Assembly: GCA_015075175.1 (NCBI GenBank)
Contig: JABTUV010000012.1
Coordinates: 1-36,017, forward strand
DNA from: a bacterium
GTDB lineage: Bacteria > Hinthialibacterota > Hinthialibacteria > H5-UNCL2
Length of the DNA stretch: 36,017 bases
Reading direction: 5' to 3'
A program made the position numbers and the translations under genes. Positions 15,104-23,034 of this stretch are shown one piece after another; within the stretch, counting starts at the first letter, position 1; every line of letters begins with the position of its first letter. Under the pieces are notes generated by a model. The model was not told the DNA's origin. It saw only the letters and a program-made list of their open reading frames with translations, and did no database searches.

Positions 15104-16612
15104 ATGATTCTCGTAGTTGCCCTCTGCCTATTGGCCTTTTCGTTGCTGTGCCTGCTCTATCCCCGCTGGCACGCGCGGCAGTATGGCGCGGACGCCTGGT
15201 ATTTCCTGGCGGCGGCGGAGGAGATGCGCCGGCGTCCACGCTGGGAACTCGTGCTGCCTTACTTCATGCTCGACATCCCGCAGCAATGGTACCCGCCCGG
15301 TTTCACCGCGCTCTTGGCGCTTTTTTCAGCGCAAGGACTGCGGCGTTGGTTCTGGCTCATCAACCCGGTACTGGACAGCCTGCACCTGGCGCTCCTGCTT
15401 GGGGTCGAGGCGATGCTCCTCGCCGATTGGCGGTTCCTGCTCTTGGCGGGATTGCTCTATCGCCTCAGTCCCACTCTGATCGATCAGTACTCGAACCTGA
15501 ACAGCCGCGGCATCGGCTCCATCTTGTTTTCCGGGTTGATGCTGGGACTGGCGGCCGCCGCGCTCGGCCGTCCGTGGGGATACGCGGTTGCCGTCGTAAT
15601 GGTCGCCGCGCTGTGCCTGACGCATAAGCTGACGCTGCAGGCGTTCTTTGGCGTGGCGCTCCTGGGGACTCTCGTCCATCCGTCGATCCTCTGGCTGCCG
15701 GTACTCCTGGCCGGCGTGGCGCTGGCGTGGATGGTCAGTGGCGGCTTCTACTGGAAGGTACTCAAGGGCCATTGGGACATTCTGCGGTTTTGGCGGCGCA
15801 ACCTGCACCGACTCGGCGCGCACCAGGTCTTTCACTCGCCCCTGCCCGAATACGCGCGCGACGGTTGCGACGCGGGACTCAGCTATCCGCCCGGTCTCGC
15901 CGGTTGGACCAAGCTGGTGCGCTTCTTCATCGGCAACAGCTGGCTGCTCCTGGCCCTGCCGCTGCTCTTTCTCTTTCCCTCGCCGCGGCCGATCTTTCAG
16001 TTTCTCTCGTTCTGGGCCTGGAGCGTGTACCTGGTCGGCTTCGTCGTCACGTTCGCGCCGCCGCTGCGGTTTCTGGGAGAGGGTTACAAGTATCTCAAGC
16101 TGGCGTACTTTCCCATGGCCTTGTGCCTGGCGGAGATCGCCCTGCGGCCCGGCCTGCCATGGTGGACGGACGGCTGGATTCTTGCCGTGCTGCTTCTCAA
16201 CCTGCGTTCTTGCTGGCGCTTGACCCGCGCCATCCGCAATGAGAAATTGATGGAGGTAGGCCGGCAGTTCGGTCATATCTTTGATTATCTGAAAGGGCAG
16301 GGCGACGTGGGCGTCTTGTGCCTGCCCGTCCACAGCGCGGACGCGGTCGCCTACCACACCGGCAAGCGAGTCTTCTGGGGCGCGCACAGCGCCGGTTTTG
16401 AAAAGATCGAGCCTTTCTTTCCGGTACTGAAAATGCGAGTTGAAGAATACTTCCGGCAGTATCCGCTGGATTACTTGTTGCTCCTGACAGACTACGCGCC
16501 GCCCGAGCACCTGGGCCTGTCACCCGATGAATTCGTGCCCGTGCTCGAGCAACCGCCGTATGTTCTCTATCACTACCGGCGTCGCGGCGACGGCAAAGCG
16601 AGGACGCGATGA
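15104..16612 (+). CDS. polytopic membrane protein, probable GT-C glycosyltransferase
   Basis: The 502-residue protein has about ten hydrophobic helices, starting at residue 2. Just after the first helix comes GADAWYFLAAAEE, an acidic pattern in the first periplasmic loop like the DxD/GAD motif of GT-C enzymes. WYPPGFTALLALF and LYRLSPTLIDQYSN follow, and the soluble C-terminal 130 residues include LCLPVHSADAVAYHTGKRVFWGAHSAG. GT-C enzymes use polyprenyl-phosphate-linked sugars on the periplasmic face. The stop overlaps the next gene (ATGA), so it is coupled to the acetyltransferase. I do not recognise a specific subfamily; a Wzy-like polymerase is an alternative. Confidence 0.65.
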   Translation: MILVVALCLLAFSLLCLLYPRWHARQYGADAWYFLAAAEEMRRRPRWELVLPYFMLDIPQQWYPPGFTALLALFSAQGLRRWFWLINPVLDSLHLALLLGVEAMLLADWRFLLLAGLLYRLSPTLIDQYSNLNSRGIGSILFSGLMLGLAAAALGRPWGYAVAVVMVAALCLTHKLTLQAFFGVALLGTLVHPSILWLPVLLAGVALAWMVSGGFYWKVLKGHWDILRFWRRNLHRLGAHQVFHSPLPEYARDGCDAGLSYPPGLAGWTKLVRFFIGNSWLLLALPLLFLFPSPRPIFQFLSFWAWSVYLVGFVVTFAPPLRFLGEGYKYLKLAYFPMALCLAEIALRPGLPWWTDGWILAVLLLNLRSCWRLTRAIRNEKLMEVGRQFGHIFDYLKGQGDVGVLCLPVHSADAVAYHTGKRVFWGAHSAGFEKIEPFFPVLKMRVEEYFRQYPLDYLLLLTDYAPPEHLGLSPDEFVPVLEQPPYVLYHYRRRGDGKARTR

Positions 16613-17292
16613 ACCACGAGACAACGCCGATCGTCATCCTGGGCACGGGCGGCAACTGCATCGACATTTTGGATACGCTGCTGGAGTTGAATCAGCTGGG
16701 AACGGAACGTTTCGAGTGCATCGGCTTTCTGGACGACGATGAGGAGAAGCAGGGGCGAGCCATTCACGGCGTCAAGGTCCTGGGCGGGCTGGACAGCGCG
16801 GGGCGGTATCCCGACGCGCGTTTTGTCTTCGGCATCGGCAGTCCGAACAACTTCTGGCGGCGCCCGGAAATCCTCGCCCGCACCGGGCTTGCGCCGGATC
16901 GGTTCCAGACCGTCATCCATCCCACCGCCAGCGTCTCGCGCCTTGCGCGGCTGGGGCGCGGCGTGGTGGTCTTTCAAAACGCGACCATCACGTCCAACGT
17001 GACCCTCGGCGACCACGTGTTGATTCTGCCCAACACCGTCGTCAGCCACGACGACGTGATCGGCGACTACACCTGCATCGCCGGCGGCGCGTGCATCTCG
17101 GGAGGCGTGACGGTGGGCCGGGCGTGTTATATCGGGACCAATGCCGCCATCATCGGCCACGTCACGATCGGGGACGGCAGCCTGGTGGGGATGGGAAGCG
17201 TGGTCTTGGAGGACGTCCCTCCCAACAGCGTGGTCGTCGGCAATCCCGCTCGCTTCCTGCGAAGCGTCCGCGAAGCGGACGCCCCCTCGTAA
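16609..17292 (+). CDS. sugar O/N-acetyltransferase, PglD/NeuD-like (left-handed beta-helix)
   Basis: The 227-residue protein has an N-terminal Rossmann-like domain (VILGTGGNCIDILDTLL, then FLDDDEEKQG). The C-terminal half is hexapeptide repeats (VFQNATITSNVTLGDHVLIL, GGACISGGVTVG, GTNAAIIGHVTIGDGSLVG) closing with VVVGNPARFLR. This is the two-domain plan of PglD and NeuD acyltransferases, which acetylate amino sugars from acetyl-CoA. The catalytic His is plausibly in VVSHDDVIGDY. Together with the epimerase/dehydratase and DegT aminotransferase it suggests synthesis of an acetamido sugar. The stop codon TAA lies in the first bases of a hexanucleotide repeat. Confidence 0.85.
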   Translation: MNHETTPIVILGTGGNCIDILDTLLELNQLGTERFECIGFLDDDEEKQGRAIHGVKVLGGLDSAGRYPDARFVFGIGSPNNFWRRPEILARTGLAPDRFQTVIHPTASVSRLARLGRGVVVFQNATITSNVTLGDHVLILPNTVVSHDDVIGDYTCIAGGACISGGVTVGRACYIGTNAAIIGHVTIGDGSLVGMGSVVLEDVPPNSVVVGNPARFLRSVREADAPS

Positions 17293-17362
17293 TCTTAATC
17301 TTAATCTTGCTCTTGCTCTTGCTCTTGCTCTTAATCTCGCTCTTAATCGCAATCTTGATCTT
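17290..17362. repeat. hexanucleotide repeat (CTTAAT/CTTGCT)n, left arm
   Basis: About twelve hexamers of CTTAAT, CTTGCT and variants begin at the acetyltransferase stop codon. The complementary (ATTAAG)n array lies at 17509-17574, making an inverted pair around about 150 bp without a gene. Confidence 0.85.
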
Positions 17363-17508
17363 CCCCATTCCCCAAACCGACCTGTAATGCCAGGGATGTC
17401 GGCGTCACCGCGCCCCAGGTGCAGTTGCATCCTCCGTGCCCGGCGATGCTCATCGCGGAGATGCTCGAGATCCCAGGGAAGGGTTGATTGGGTAGGAGAT
17501 GAAGGGCG

Positions 17509-17574
17509 AGATTAAGATTAAGCGCAAGAGCAAGATTAAGATTAAGATTAGGATTAAGATTAAGATTAAGATTA
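17509..17574. repeat. hexanucleotide repeat (ATTAAG)n, right arm
   Basis: About eleven hexamers of ATTAAG with GCAAGAG variants. They are complementary to 17290-17362 and end 20 nt before the -10 box of the dus gene. The bases between the arms show no gene. Confidence 0.85.
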
Positions 17575-17593
17575 CCAGGCGGTCCGCCTCTGC

Positions 17594-17599
17594 TATACT
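17594..17599 (+). promoter_or_regulatory. -10 box implying a leaderless dus transcript
   Basis: TATACT ends 6 nt before the ATG at 17606. Transcription from it would start at or next to the ATG. No Shine-Dalgarno-like sequence lies in between. No good -35 box is visible, because that position is at the edge of the hexamer repeat. Confidence 0.45.
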
Positions 17600-17605
17600 G
17601 ACCGC

Positions 17606-18580
17606 ATGAAAATCGGCAGTCTCATCTTCGACCGGCCGCTGGCCCTGGCGCCGATGGAAGACGTCACCGACCGCGCCTTTCGCCTGGTCTGCAAGCGACT
17701 GGGGGCGGACCTCTTGTATACCGAGTTCGCCAGCAGCGAGGGGCTGATCCGCGAGGCGAAAACGGCGCTGGAGAAGATTCGCATCACGGATGAGGAGCGG
17801 CCCATCGCCATCCAACTATTCGGTGGGGTCGAGGACTCGATGGCGGGCGCGACGCGGGTGGCGGAAGGCATGGCGCCCGACTTTATCGACATCAACTGCG
17901 GCTGCTGGGTGCGAGACGTGGCGCTGCGCGGCATGGGCGCGGGACTGCTGCGCGATCTCGGGCGTTTTGAGGCCATCGTCCGCTCGGTGGTCGGCGCGAC
18001 GCGCCTGCCCGTGACCGTTAAGACGCGCCTGGGTTGGGATGAGGCCAACATCGTCATCCTGGAGGTCGCCCGCATGTTGGAACAGTGCGGCGTCGCCGCC
18101 CTGACGGTGCATTGCCGCACTCGCAGCCAGGGCCACGAAGGTGTGGCCGACTGGTCGTGGTTGGAAAAACTCAAGGCCGTCACGTCGCTGCCCATTATCG
18201 GCAACGGCGACGTCAAGACGCCCGAGGACGTGGCGCGCATGTTGGCGACCGGCTGCGACGGCGTCATGATCGGTCGCGGCGCCATCGCCAATCCCTGGCT
18301 CTTTCGCCATACCCGGCACTACCTGTCTACCGGCGAGCTTTTGCCCGAGCCGAGCCTCTTCGAGCGCATCCAGGTCTGCCTGGAGCACCTCCGGTTGTCC
18401 GTGGAATTGAAGGGCGAGTACTACGGGGTCGTCGAGTTTCGCAAGCACTACTCAGGCTACCTCAAGGGCCTGCCGGGCGTGGCGCGCCTGCGAGCGGAGT
18501 TGATGACCTACACCGAGGCGGCGCCCGTTATCGAGCGATTGGACCGGTTTCGGGAAGAGATGGCGGAGGCGTCCGTGTAG
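17606..18580 (+). CDS. dus: tRNA-dihydrouridine synthase
   Basis: This 324-residue FMN enzyme opens LALAPMEDVTDRAFR, the Dus flavin-binding start. Catalytic Cys100 lies in DINCGCWV, and later motifs are TVKTRLGW, LTVHCRTRSQGHEG, PIIGNGDVKTPEDV and DGVMIGRGAIANPW. It reduces specific uridines in the D-loop of tRNA using NADPH. The residue after the catalytic Cys is Trp where most Dus proteins have Pro; an otherwise normal active site suggests an active variant, not decay. The gene stands alone between repeat-rich gaps and may be translated from a leaderless mRNA. Confidence 0.92.
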   Translation: MKIGSLIFDRPLALAPMEDVTDRAFRLVCKRLGADLLYTEFASSEGLIREAKTALEKIRITDEERPIAIQLFGGVEDSMAGATRVAEGMAPDFIDINCGCWVRDVALRGMGAGLLRDLGRFEAIVRSVVGATRLPVTVKTRLGWDEANIVILEVARMLEQCGVAALTVHCRTRSQGHEGVADWSWLEKLKAVTSLPIIGNGDVKTPEDVARMLATGCDGVMIGRGAIANPWLFRHTRHYLSTGELLPEPSLFERIQVCLEHLRLSVELKGEYYGVVEFRKHYSGYLKGLPGVARLRAELMTYTEAAPVIERLDRFREEMAEASV

Positions 18581-18586
18581 AAGCCC

Positions 18587-18812
18587 GTGGAAAAAGTGGG
18601 CTGAGCGCCTCGAGGCCGCCGTGTCTCTCGCTACGCCGGAGTACCGGCTACTCGAGAACACGGCTGAACTTTACGCCGAGAGCTGACATCCGAGTCCTCG
18701 AGCCGTCCCCCGAGTAGCCGAAAGGACGTATCGAAGGGTAGCGGTACTCCGCGTATCGAGAGGCGCGCTTGACAGCACCGACCCGCGTTGAACGACTTTT
18801 TCAACGGACTGA
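18587..18812. repeat. composite intergenic element with CTCGAGTAGC-type hairpins
   Basis: This fills the gap between dus and the C25 protease. The outer ends are related in inverse orientation (CCCGTGGAAAAAGTGGGC near 18585 and GACTTTTTCAACGGACTG near 18795). Inside are a hairpin at 18624-18657 and a rearranged double copy at 18690-18763. It looks like a non-autonomous mobile element of about 225 bp. Confidence 0.6.
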
Positions 18813-18834
18813 TAGGTCCCCCATGCTGCGCGCC

Positions 18835-21390
18835 CTATTTCTTCCAGCGCGCCAATAACTCCAATAGGTCGGCTTCGTTGACCTGCCGGTCGCCGTTGTA
18901 GTCGACGTGGGCGAGGCTGAACTCGGTTTCGGACCGGCCCCAGTACCAGGCGAACTCGAAGAGGTCGCGCGGAACGTTGCCCTCCTTCTCCTGGACCGTC
19001 ACGTCGGCGTAGGCCACGCCCGGAGCGCACACGCGGAAGCGTGTCACGCCGGGGACGGCGTCGGCGTCGGGCGCCGCTTCCACGATCACGTCCTGAAACA
19101 CGTTCCAGTTCGAGCTGAGAAAGGTGACAGCCGTCGCCGAGCGCACGCAGATGTCGGGATCGCCGCCCAGGCACTCGATGGTTACCGTCTGCGACGCGAT
19201 CGGATAGCCGGACGGGGCGGCGGCCAGCTTCACGCCGAAGACTCCGCAGCCGCTGCCGGAGACGGTCAGATAGGTCTTCTCCAGCACGACCGCGTTGCCG
19301 ACCGTTTGAAGAGCGGCGCTGGGATCGCCGTAGAGATTGTTGACGGTGCAATTTTTCCACATCGCGTCCGCGCCCGACAGGTTGCCTTGCGTGTAGGCCA
19401 GGGCGTCGCCGGCGGCGTATCGGTAGCCCGCCATGCGGCGATAGAACTCGTAGGCGACCGAGCCGTTGTTGCCCCCGAAACTCCACGCCCCGTAGTTGTA
19501 GTTGCTCATGCGGCTGGCGGAGATGGTCCCGATCGCGCCGTTCTTCAGAAGCGAGTAGCCCAGGTTGCTGGAGCTCTCGGGATAGCCGTTGTCGCAGGCG
19601 ACTTGGGCCACGAACGAGGGATGGTCGTCGGGCAGGCGCGGGCAATAAGTGCTGGACCAGAGCGTGTACCAGCTGGTTTCGCCGCTCCCCCGCTGGCACA
19701 TGCGGTCGCCCGGGTTGGGCGGCAGATCGTCGCGCATCCAACACAACCGTGATGTGCTCGTGCTGCTGCCGTGTCCGTTCCAGGCCACGAAGCCGTAATA
19801 CTTCTTCCACTCCGCCTCGATGTTGGGCTGGGTCAGCGGCAGGTCGCAGGCCGCCGAGGGGAAACTGACCTCCGGCTCGGAATACACGCCCTGCTTCTCC
19901 AGCAGCACGAAGCTGGAGAATCCGTAGGCCGTCCCCAGCTGCTTCATCTTGGCCGCCCAACTGTCGCCGTAGGTGCGCGAGTTGTAACTCAGGTTGGCGA
20001 CGCCGTCCGCCGGATTGTCCGTATCCTCCGGGCCGAAATTGAGGATGGCGGCGGGCAGGAGGAGTTTCTTGCGCCACTCCTGCTCGTAATAGGCGTTCTC
20101 GTAACGCATCGTTTTGCGCAGAATCTTCTCCAGGTCGGCCATGTTGTTGTAGTAGGGGATGCGCCCGACCACCACCTCGAACTTGCGGTCGATGCCGCCG
20201 GCGGCGAAGTCCTGCCAGCCGTACTGCGAACTGGCCGAGCCCCACTCGCCGGGGAAGCCGTCGCCGTCACGGTCCCAGTCGCCGGACAGATCGGCGAAGT
20301 ACATGTCGCAGGGACATTCCTTGTCCTCGTGCTGGTAGGAGAGCGGATAGGTGATCTTCATGGGGACGCTGGAGTCCGCGTTGAAAGTGGTGGGATGGGG
20401 ATGGCCGATGAAGAGCACGTACTTGAGCGCGTAAGGCGGCTGGTTGTAGTTGGCCTTCAGCCAGGCGCGGATGTTGTCGGCGCGCTGGTTGGCGGAAGCG
20501 CCGGAGAGATAGTGGGTGGCGTCGGCGACCGCGCCTTCCGAGATCACTTCCACCACGAAACCGCGCGCCCGCTGGTGGGCGAGAAAATCGGAAAACGCGG
20601 GGCAGCCGCGCGCCACCAGGTCGGTAGTGATGATGGCGTAGTTGATGGGAACGGCCGTAATCGCTTCCGCAGGTGCTGCGGCGGGAGCGTAGAACTCGTC
20701 CCGATGGCCCGGGTTGGCCAGAGTCGCGGCGAAGTCGGGCCAGAAGGAGTGCTCGGCGGGGGAAGCCGGGCCGCGCGGCTTCAATGCCAGCCGGCGGAAA
20801 TGCAGCACCAGCGTGCCCGCCCGCAACACCCGCGCGCGCCGCTCGACCGGATGCCAGGCGACCGGCAGGAGCGTCACGTCCGCCGTGTTCCAATGCCGGT
20901 AGCGGGAGAACTGCACCCAGGCCGGCTGAGCGGGAAAGTACGCCGCCCGGCCGTAGATGCGGCGGTCGCGTCCATCCACCACGCTGGTCTTGCCCTCCCA
21001 GTCGGGGATGAGCACCCCGTCCACGAGCGTGGCCGTGGGCGGCGCCGGCGCCAGGTCGTACTCGCCCGATAGCTCTTCCCACTCCGCCCCGACGACCTCG
21101 ACCATCAAGCTGTCGGGGTCCACGTCCTCGGGCAGGAGCAACACGACCTCCTGCCAGGGGAGTTGCGGCTCGGCGACCACGTTGCGCAGCGGCAAGCCGG
21201 GCAGTTGAATCAGGTCGCCCGCCGCCTCCCGCGAGACCCCAACCGCGCCTTCGAATCGGATGTCAACGGAAAGGGCGTCCGTTCCAGCGCGCACTTCCGA
21301 GGCCAGAGAGCCTCCCGCCGCGCCGATAGCGGGCAAAAGGAAAGTACAGAAGAGCCACGCAGCCATGCCGGAACGAGGGAAGAGGAACAT
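18835..21390 (-). CDS. secreted gingipain-type cysteine protease (peptidase family C25) with dockerin-like C-terminus
   Basis: The 851-residue protein has an N-terminal signal peptide (AAWLFCTFLLPAIGAAGGSL) and a propeptide-like region to about residue 240. The catalytic part runs from YAIITTDLVARGCPAFSDFL through the C25 active site, with His540 in WNGHGSS and Cys599 in QVACDNG. Around residues 370-400 is DRDGDGFPGEWG, a likely calcium site. A beta-domain follows, and the protein ends with VDYNGDRQVNEADLLELL, one EF-hand-like dockerin loop. Length and order agree with gingipain-like proteases exported by type IX or related routes. No CTD of the type IX kind is visible, so the export route is open. 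GGAG precedes the ATG. Confidence 0.88.
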   Translation of the reverse strand: MFLFPRSGMAAWLFCTFLLPAIGAAGGSLASEVRAGTDALSVDIRFEGAVGVSREAAGDLIQLPGLPLRNVVAEPQLPWQEVVLLLPEDVDPDSLMVEVVGAEWEELSGEYDLAPAPPTATLVDGVLIPDWEGKTSVVDGRDRRIYGRAAYFPAQPAWVQFSRYRHWNTADVTLLPVAWHPVERRARVLRAGTLVLHFRRLALKPRGPASPAEHSFWPDFAATLANPGHRDEFYAPAAAPAEAITAVPINYAIITTDLVARGCPAFSDFLAHQRARGFVVEVISEGAVADATHYLSGASANQRADNIRAWLKANYNQPPYALKYVLFIGHPHPTTFNADSSVPMKITYPLSYQHEDKECPCDMYFADLSGDWDRDGDGFPGEWGSASSQYGWQDFAAGGIDRKFEVVVGRIPYYNNMADLEKILRKTMRYENAYYEQEWRKKLLLPAAILNFGPEDTDNPADGVANLSYNSRTYGDSWAAKMKQLGTAYGFSSFVLLEKQGVYSEPEVSFPSAACDLPLTQPNIEAEWKKYYGFVAWNGHGSSTSTSRLCWMRDDLPPNPGDRMCQRGSGETSWYTLWSSTYCPRLPDDHPSFVAQVACDNGYPESSSNLGYSLLKNGAIGTISASRMSNYNYGAWSFGGNNGSVAYEFYRRMAGYRYAAGDALAYTQGNLSGADAMWKNCTVNNLYGDPSAALQTVGNAVVLEKTYLTVSGSGCGVFGVKLAAAPSGYPIASQTVTIECLGGDPDICVRSATAVTFLSSNWNVFQDVIVEAAPDADAVPGVTRFRVCAPGVAYADVTVQEKEGNVPRDLFEFAWYWGRSETEFSLAHVDYNGDRQVNEADLLELLARWKK

Positions 21391-21447
21391 GGATCAACTC
21401 CACGGCAAGACTTGCCTTCGGTCCACAATTGAACCGATACTACAGGC

Positions 21448-21476
21448 AGTACAACAGGCCTTTCGTGCGCCGTCAA
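21448..21476 (-). promoter_or_regulatory. putative promoter for the C25 protease
   Basis: On the minus strand TTGACG (21476-21471) and TGTACT (21453-21448) are 17 nt apart, about 60 nt before the ATG at 21390. The -35 is good and the -10 weak. Confidence 0.35.
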
Positions 21477-21505
21477 GATGCAACAACCGCGTGCGGCGGC
21501 ATCGG

Positions 21506-21536
21506 ATTCCTCTTAACAAAGGGGGTTGGGGGGGAT
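21506..21536. repeat. C-run/G-run palindrome, copy 3 (diverged)
   Basis: CCTCTTAACAAAGGGGGTTG followed by GGGGGGATTCC. It shares TTAA and the G-run with the copies at 6011 and 10300 but has lost most of the C-run. Confidence 0.55.
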
Positions 21537-21667
21537 TCCGTGGGGCGCGCTGAGACCTGTGGGACGTGGTTCACGCGTGGGCTCAATTCCGGTTGGCGCA
21601 AACCTGACGGATGGGCTAGACTGCCGGTTCCAGGAATCGCGACCATCGCCTTCCATGCGCGAGTCAT

Positions 21668-21746
21668 TTGGAGTGCGGCAGCTTGCTGCCGCGATAGAAT
21701 CGTCTGGACTGCGGGGGCTTGCTGCCGCGGCAGCAAGCTGCCGCAA
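21668..21746. repeat. GCGGCAGC / GCTGCCGC hairpins, three half-copies
   Basis: GGAGTGCGGCAGCTTGCTGC, a second diverged copy (ACTGCGGGGGCTTGCTGCCG) and an inverted copy (GCGGCAGCAAGCTGCCGCAA) are packed within 80 bp. A related hairpin with a compensated stem (GCGGCAACAAGTTGCCGC) lies at 25497-25520. Confidence 0.75.
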
Positions 21747-21768
21747 TGCATAAAGGAGTCGTTTGTTC

Positions 21769-22905
21769 ATGCGTCTGGCCTACCTCTGCGCCCAGGCTTT
21801 GGGTGAGGACCGGCGGGCGCGCGCCTGGCACTTGGCACGGTGCCTGACGCGACGCGGGCATCGGATCATCTTGCTGTCGCCCGGCCAGGCGCTGAAGATG
21901 CGGTGTCAGGAGGTTGAGGGGATCGAGATGGTGGAGGCGCCCGCCTCGCCCCTCCGTCCGGACTACCTTCTCTATCCGCTGGTCCCGTTTTTCTTGAGCC
22001 GGCAGGCCGCGCGGCACGGCCCGTTTGACGTGATACACGCCTTCGACGCGCCGCTGCCGGCTTCCGGCCGGACCGCGCTCAAGCTATGCGCGACCGGCAG
22101 GCCCCTCGTGGTCGATTGGGAAGAGGACTACAGCCAGCCGGAGACGGCGCGGCGGGCGGGCGAGCTGGAACGCCGGACGCTTGCGGCGGCGCGGGCGGTA
22201 GTCGTGGTGAGCGGCGCTCTCGAGGAGCGGGCGCGGCGGCTGGGCGTGTCCGCCGAACGTCTCGTTCGCATCGGCAACGGCGCGGATGTTTCGTCCCCGC
22301 GCCCCGAGCGGGCGGCCGCGCGCGCGGCCCTGGGATGGCCCGCGGACGCCGCCATCATGGTCTGTCACGTGGGGGACAGTTCCGCGCCGGTCCTCGCGCT
22401 GGCCGCCCTGCGCGCCCTCCTGCCCGCCCATCCTTCGCTCATGCTGGCGCTGGTTGGAGAAGTCCCGAGAGAGGAACCCTCCGACGAACTTTGGAATTGG
22501 GCACGGCAACAGCGGGCCGTTCGCCGTGTCCCGCCTGCCGGGGCCGCAGAGCTGGCGCAGTATTACGCAGCGGCGGACCTCCTGCTGCTTCCCCGGCGCG
22601 CCACACCCGCCGAAGCGGCCCGCTTTCCCTTGGCCTTGGGGGAATACCTGGCGGCGGGCCGGGCGGTGGTCGCCTCGGACGTGGGCGAACCGGGCCGATT
22701 GCTGCGCGAGCGGCTTTGCGGCGTCCTGGTCCAAAACCAGGAGCAGTTCACCCGCCGCATCGAGGAACTGCTCACCAACGCGGAACGACGCGCGCGCCTG
22801 GAGCAACTCGCCCGCCATACCGCCGAAACCGCCCTGGATTGGGAAAACCACGCCGATACGCTGGAGGCGCTCTACGCCCGCCTCGCAGAGAAGACGAAAC
22901 CCTGA
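21769..22905 (+). CDS. glycosyltransferase, GT-B fold (GT4-like)
   Basis: The 378-residue protein opens MRLAYLCAQALGEDRRARAW, with a Rossmann start and then RRGHRIILLSP, as in family 4 enzymes. The central VVVDWEEDYSQPE and VVVVSGALEERARRLGV stretches precede a C-terminal domain with MVCHVGDSS and LLLLPRR, then FPLALGEYLAAGRAVVASDVGE, which occupies the usual donor-sugar-binding position. AAGGAG lies 10 nt before the ATG; a TTG two codons earlier is a less likely start. It is not linked to other glycan genes here, being separated from them by the protease. Donor and acceptor are unknown. Confidence 0.8.
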   Translation: MRLAYLCAQALGEDRRARAWHLARCLTRRGHRIILLSPGQALKMRCQEVEGIEMVEAPASPLRPDYLLYPLVPFFLSRQAARHGPFDVIHAFDAPLPASGRTALKLCATGRPLVVDWEEDYSQPETARRAGELERRTLAAARAVVVVSGALEERARRLGVSAERLVRIGNGADVSSPRPERAAARAALGWPADAAIMVCHVGDSSAPVLALAALRALLPAHPSLMLALVGEVPREEPSDELWNWARQQRAVRRVPPAGAAELAQYYAAADLLLLPRRATPAEAARFPLALGEYLAAGRAVVASDVGEPGRLLRERLCGVLVQNQEQFTRRIEELLTNAERRARLEQLARHTAETALDWENHADTLEALYARLAEKTKP

Positions 22906-22924
22906 GGGACCGCCCGCCCCCTAA

Positions 22925-23034
22925 TGCCGTTTCAAGAAAGGATGTAGCGTCCCGGTCGTCCTCTCGATACGCGGAGTACCGCTACTGCCGGACTCGGTTT
23001 CTCCTTTCCCGCAACTACTCTTTGAGAAACGGCT
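22925..23034. repeat. composite element with CTCGAGTAGC-type hairpin, copy 4
   Basis: GTCCTCTCGATACG at 22958 with GGACTCGGTTTCTCC aligns, in inverse orientation, with 10145-10194 including the flank beyond the hairpin. The ends GCCGTTTCAAGAAAGG and TCTTTGAGAAACGGC are related in inverse orientation. The element separates two convergent genes. Confidence 0.65.

Larger units (their letters stand above)
21391..21768. other. repeat-rich gap upstream of a divergent gene pair
   Basis: This is 378 bp without a supportable gene. It holds a putative leftward promoter (21448-21476), a C/G-run palindrome (21506-21536) and GCGGCAG hairpins (21668-21746). The last of these sits 5 nt upstream of the rightward gene's ribosome-binding site. 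Confidence 0.6.

Noticed and set aside
17290-17574. Replication origin or telomere-like repeat
   Set aside because: No DnaA-box clusters, no dnaA/dnaN genes and no AT-rich unwinding element. The hexamers are paired arms in a normal intergenic gap.
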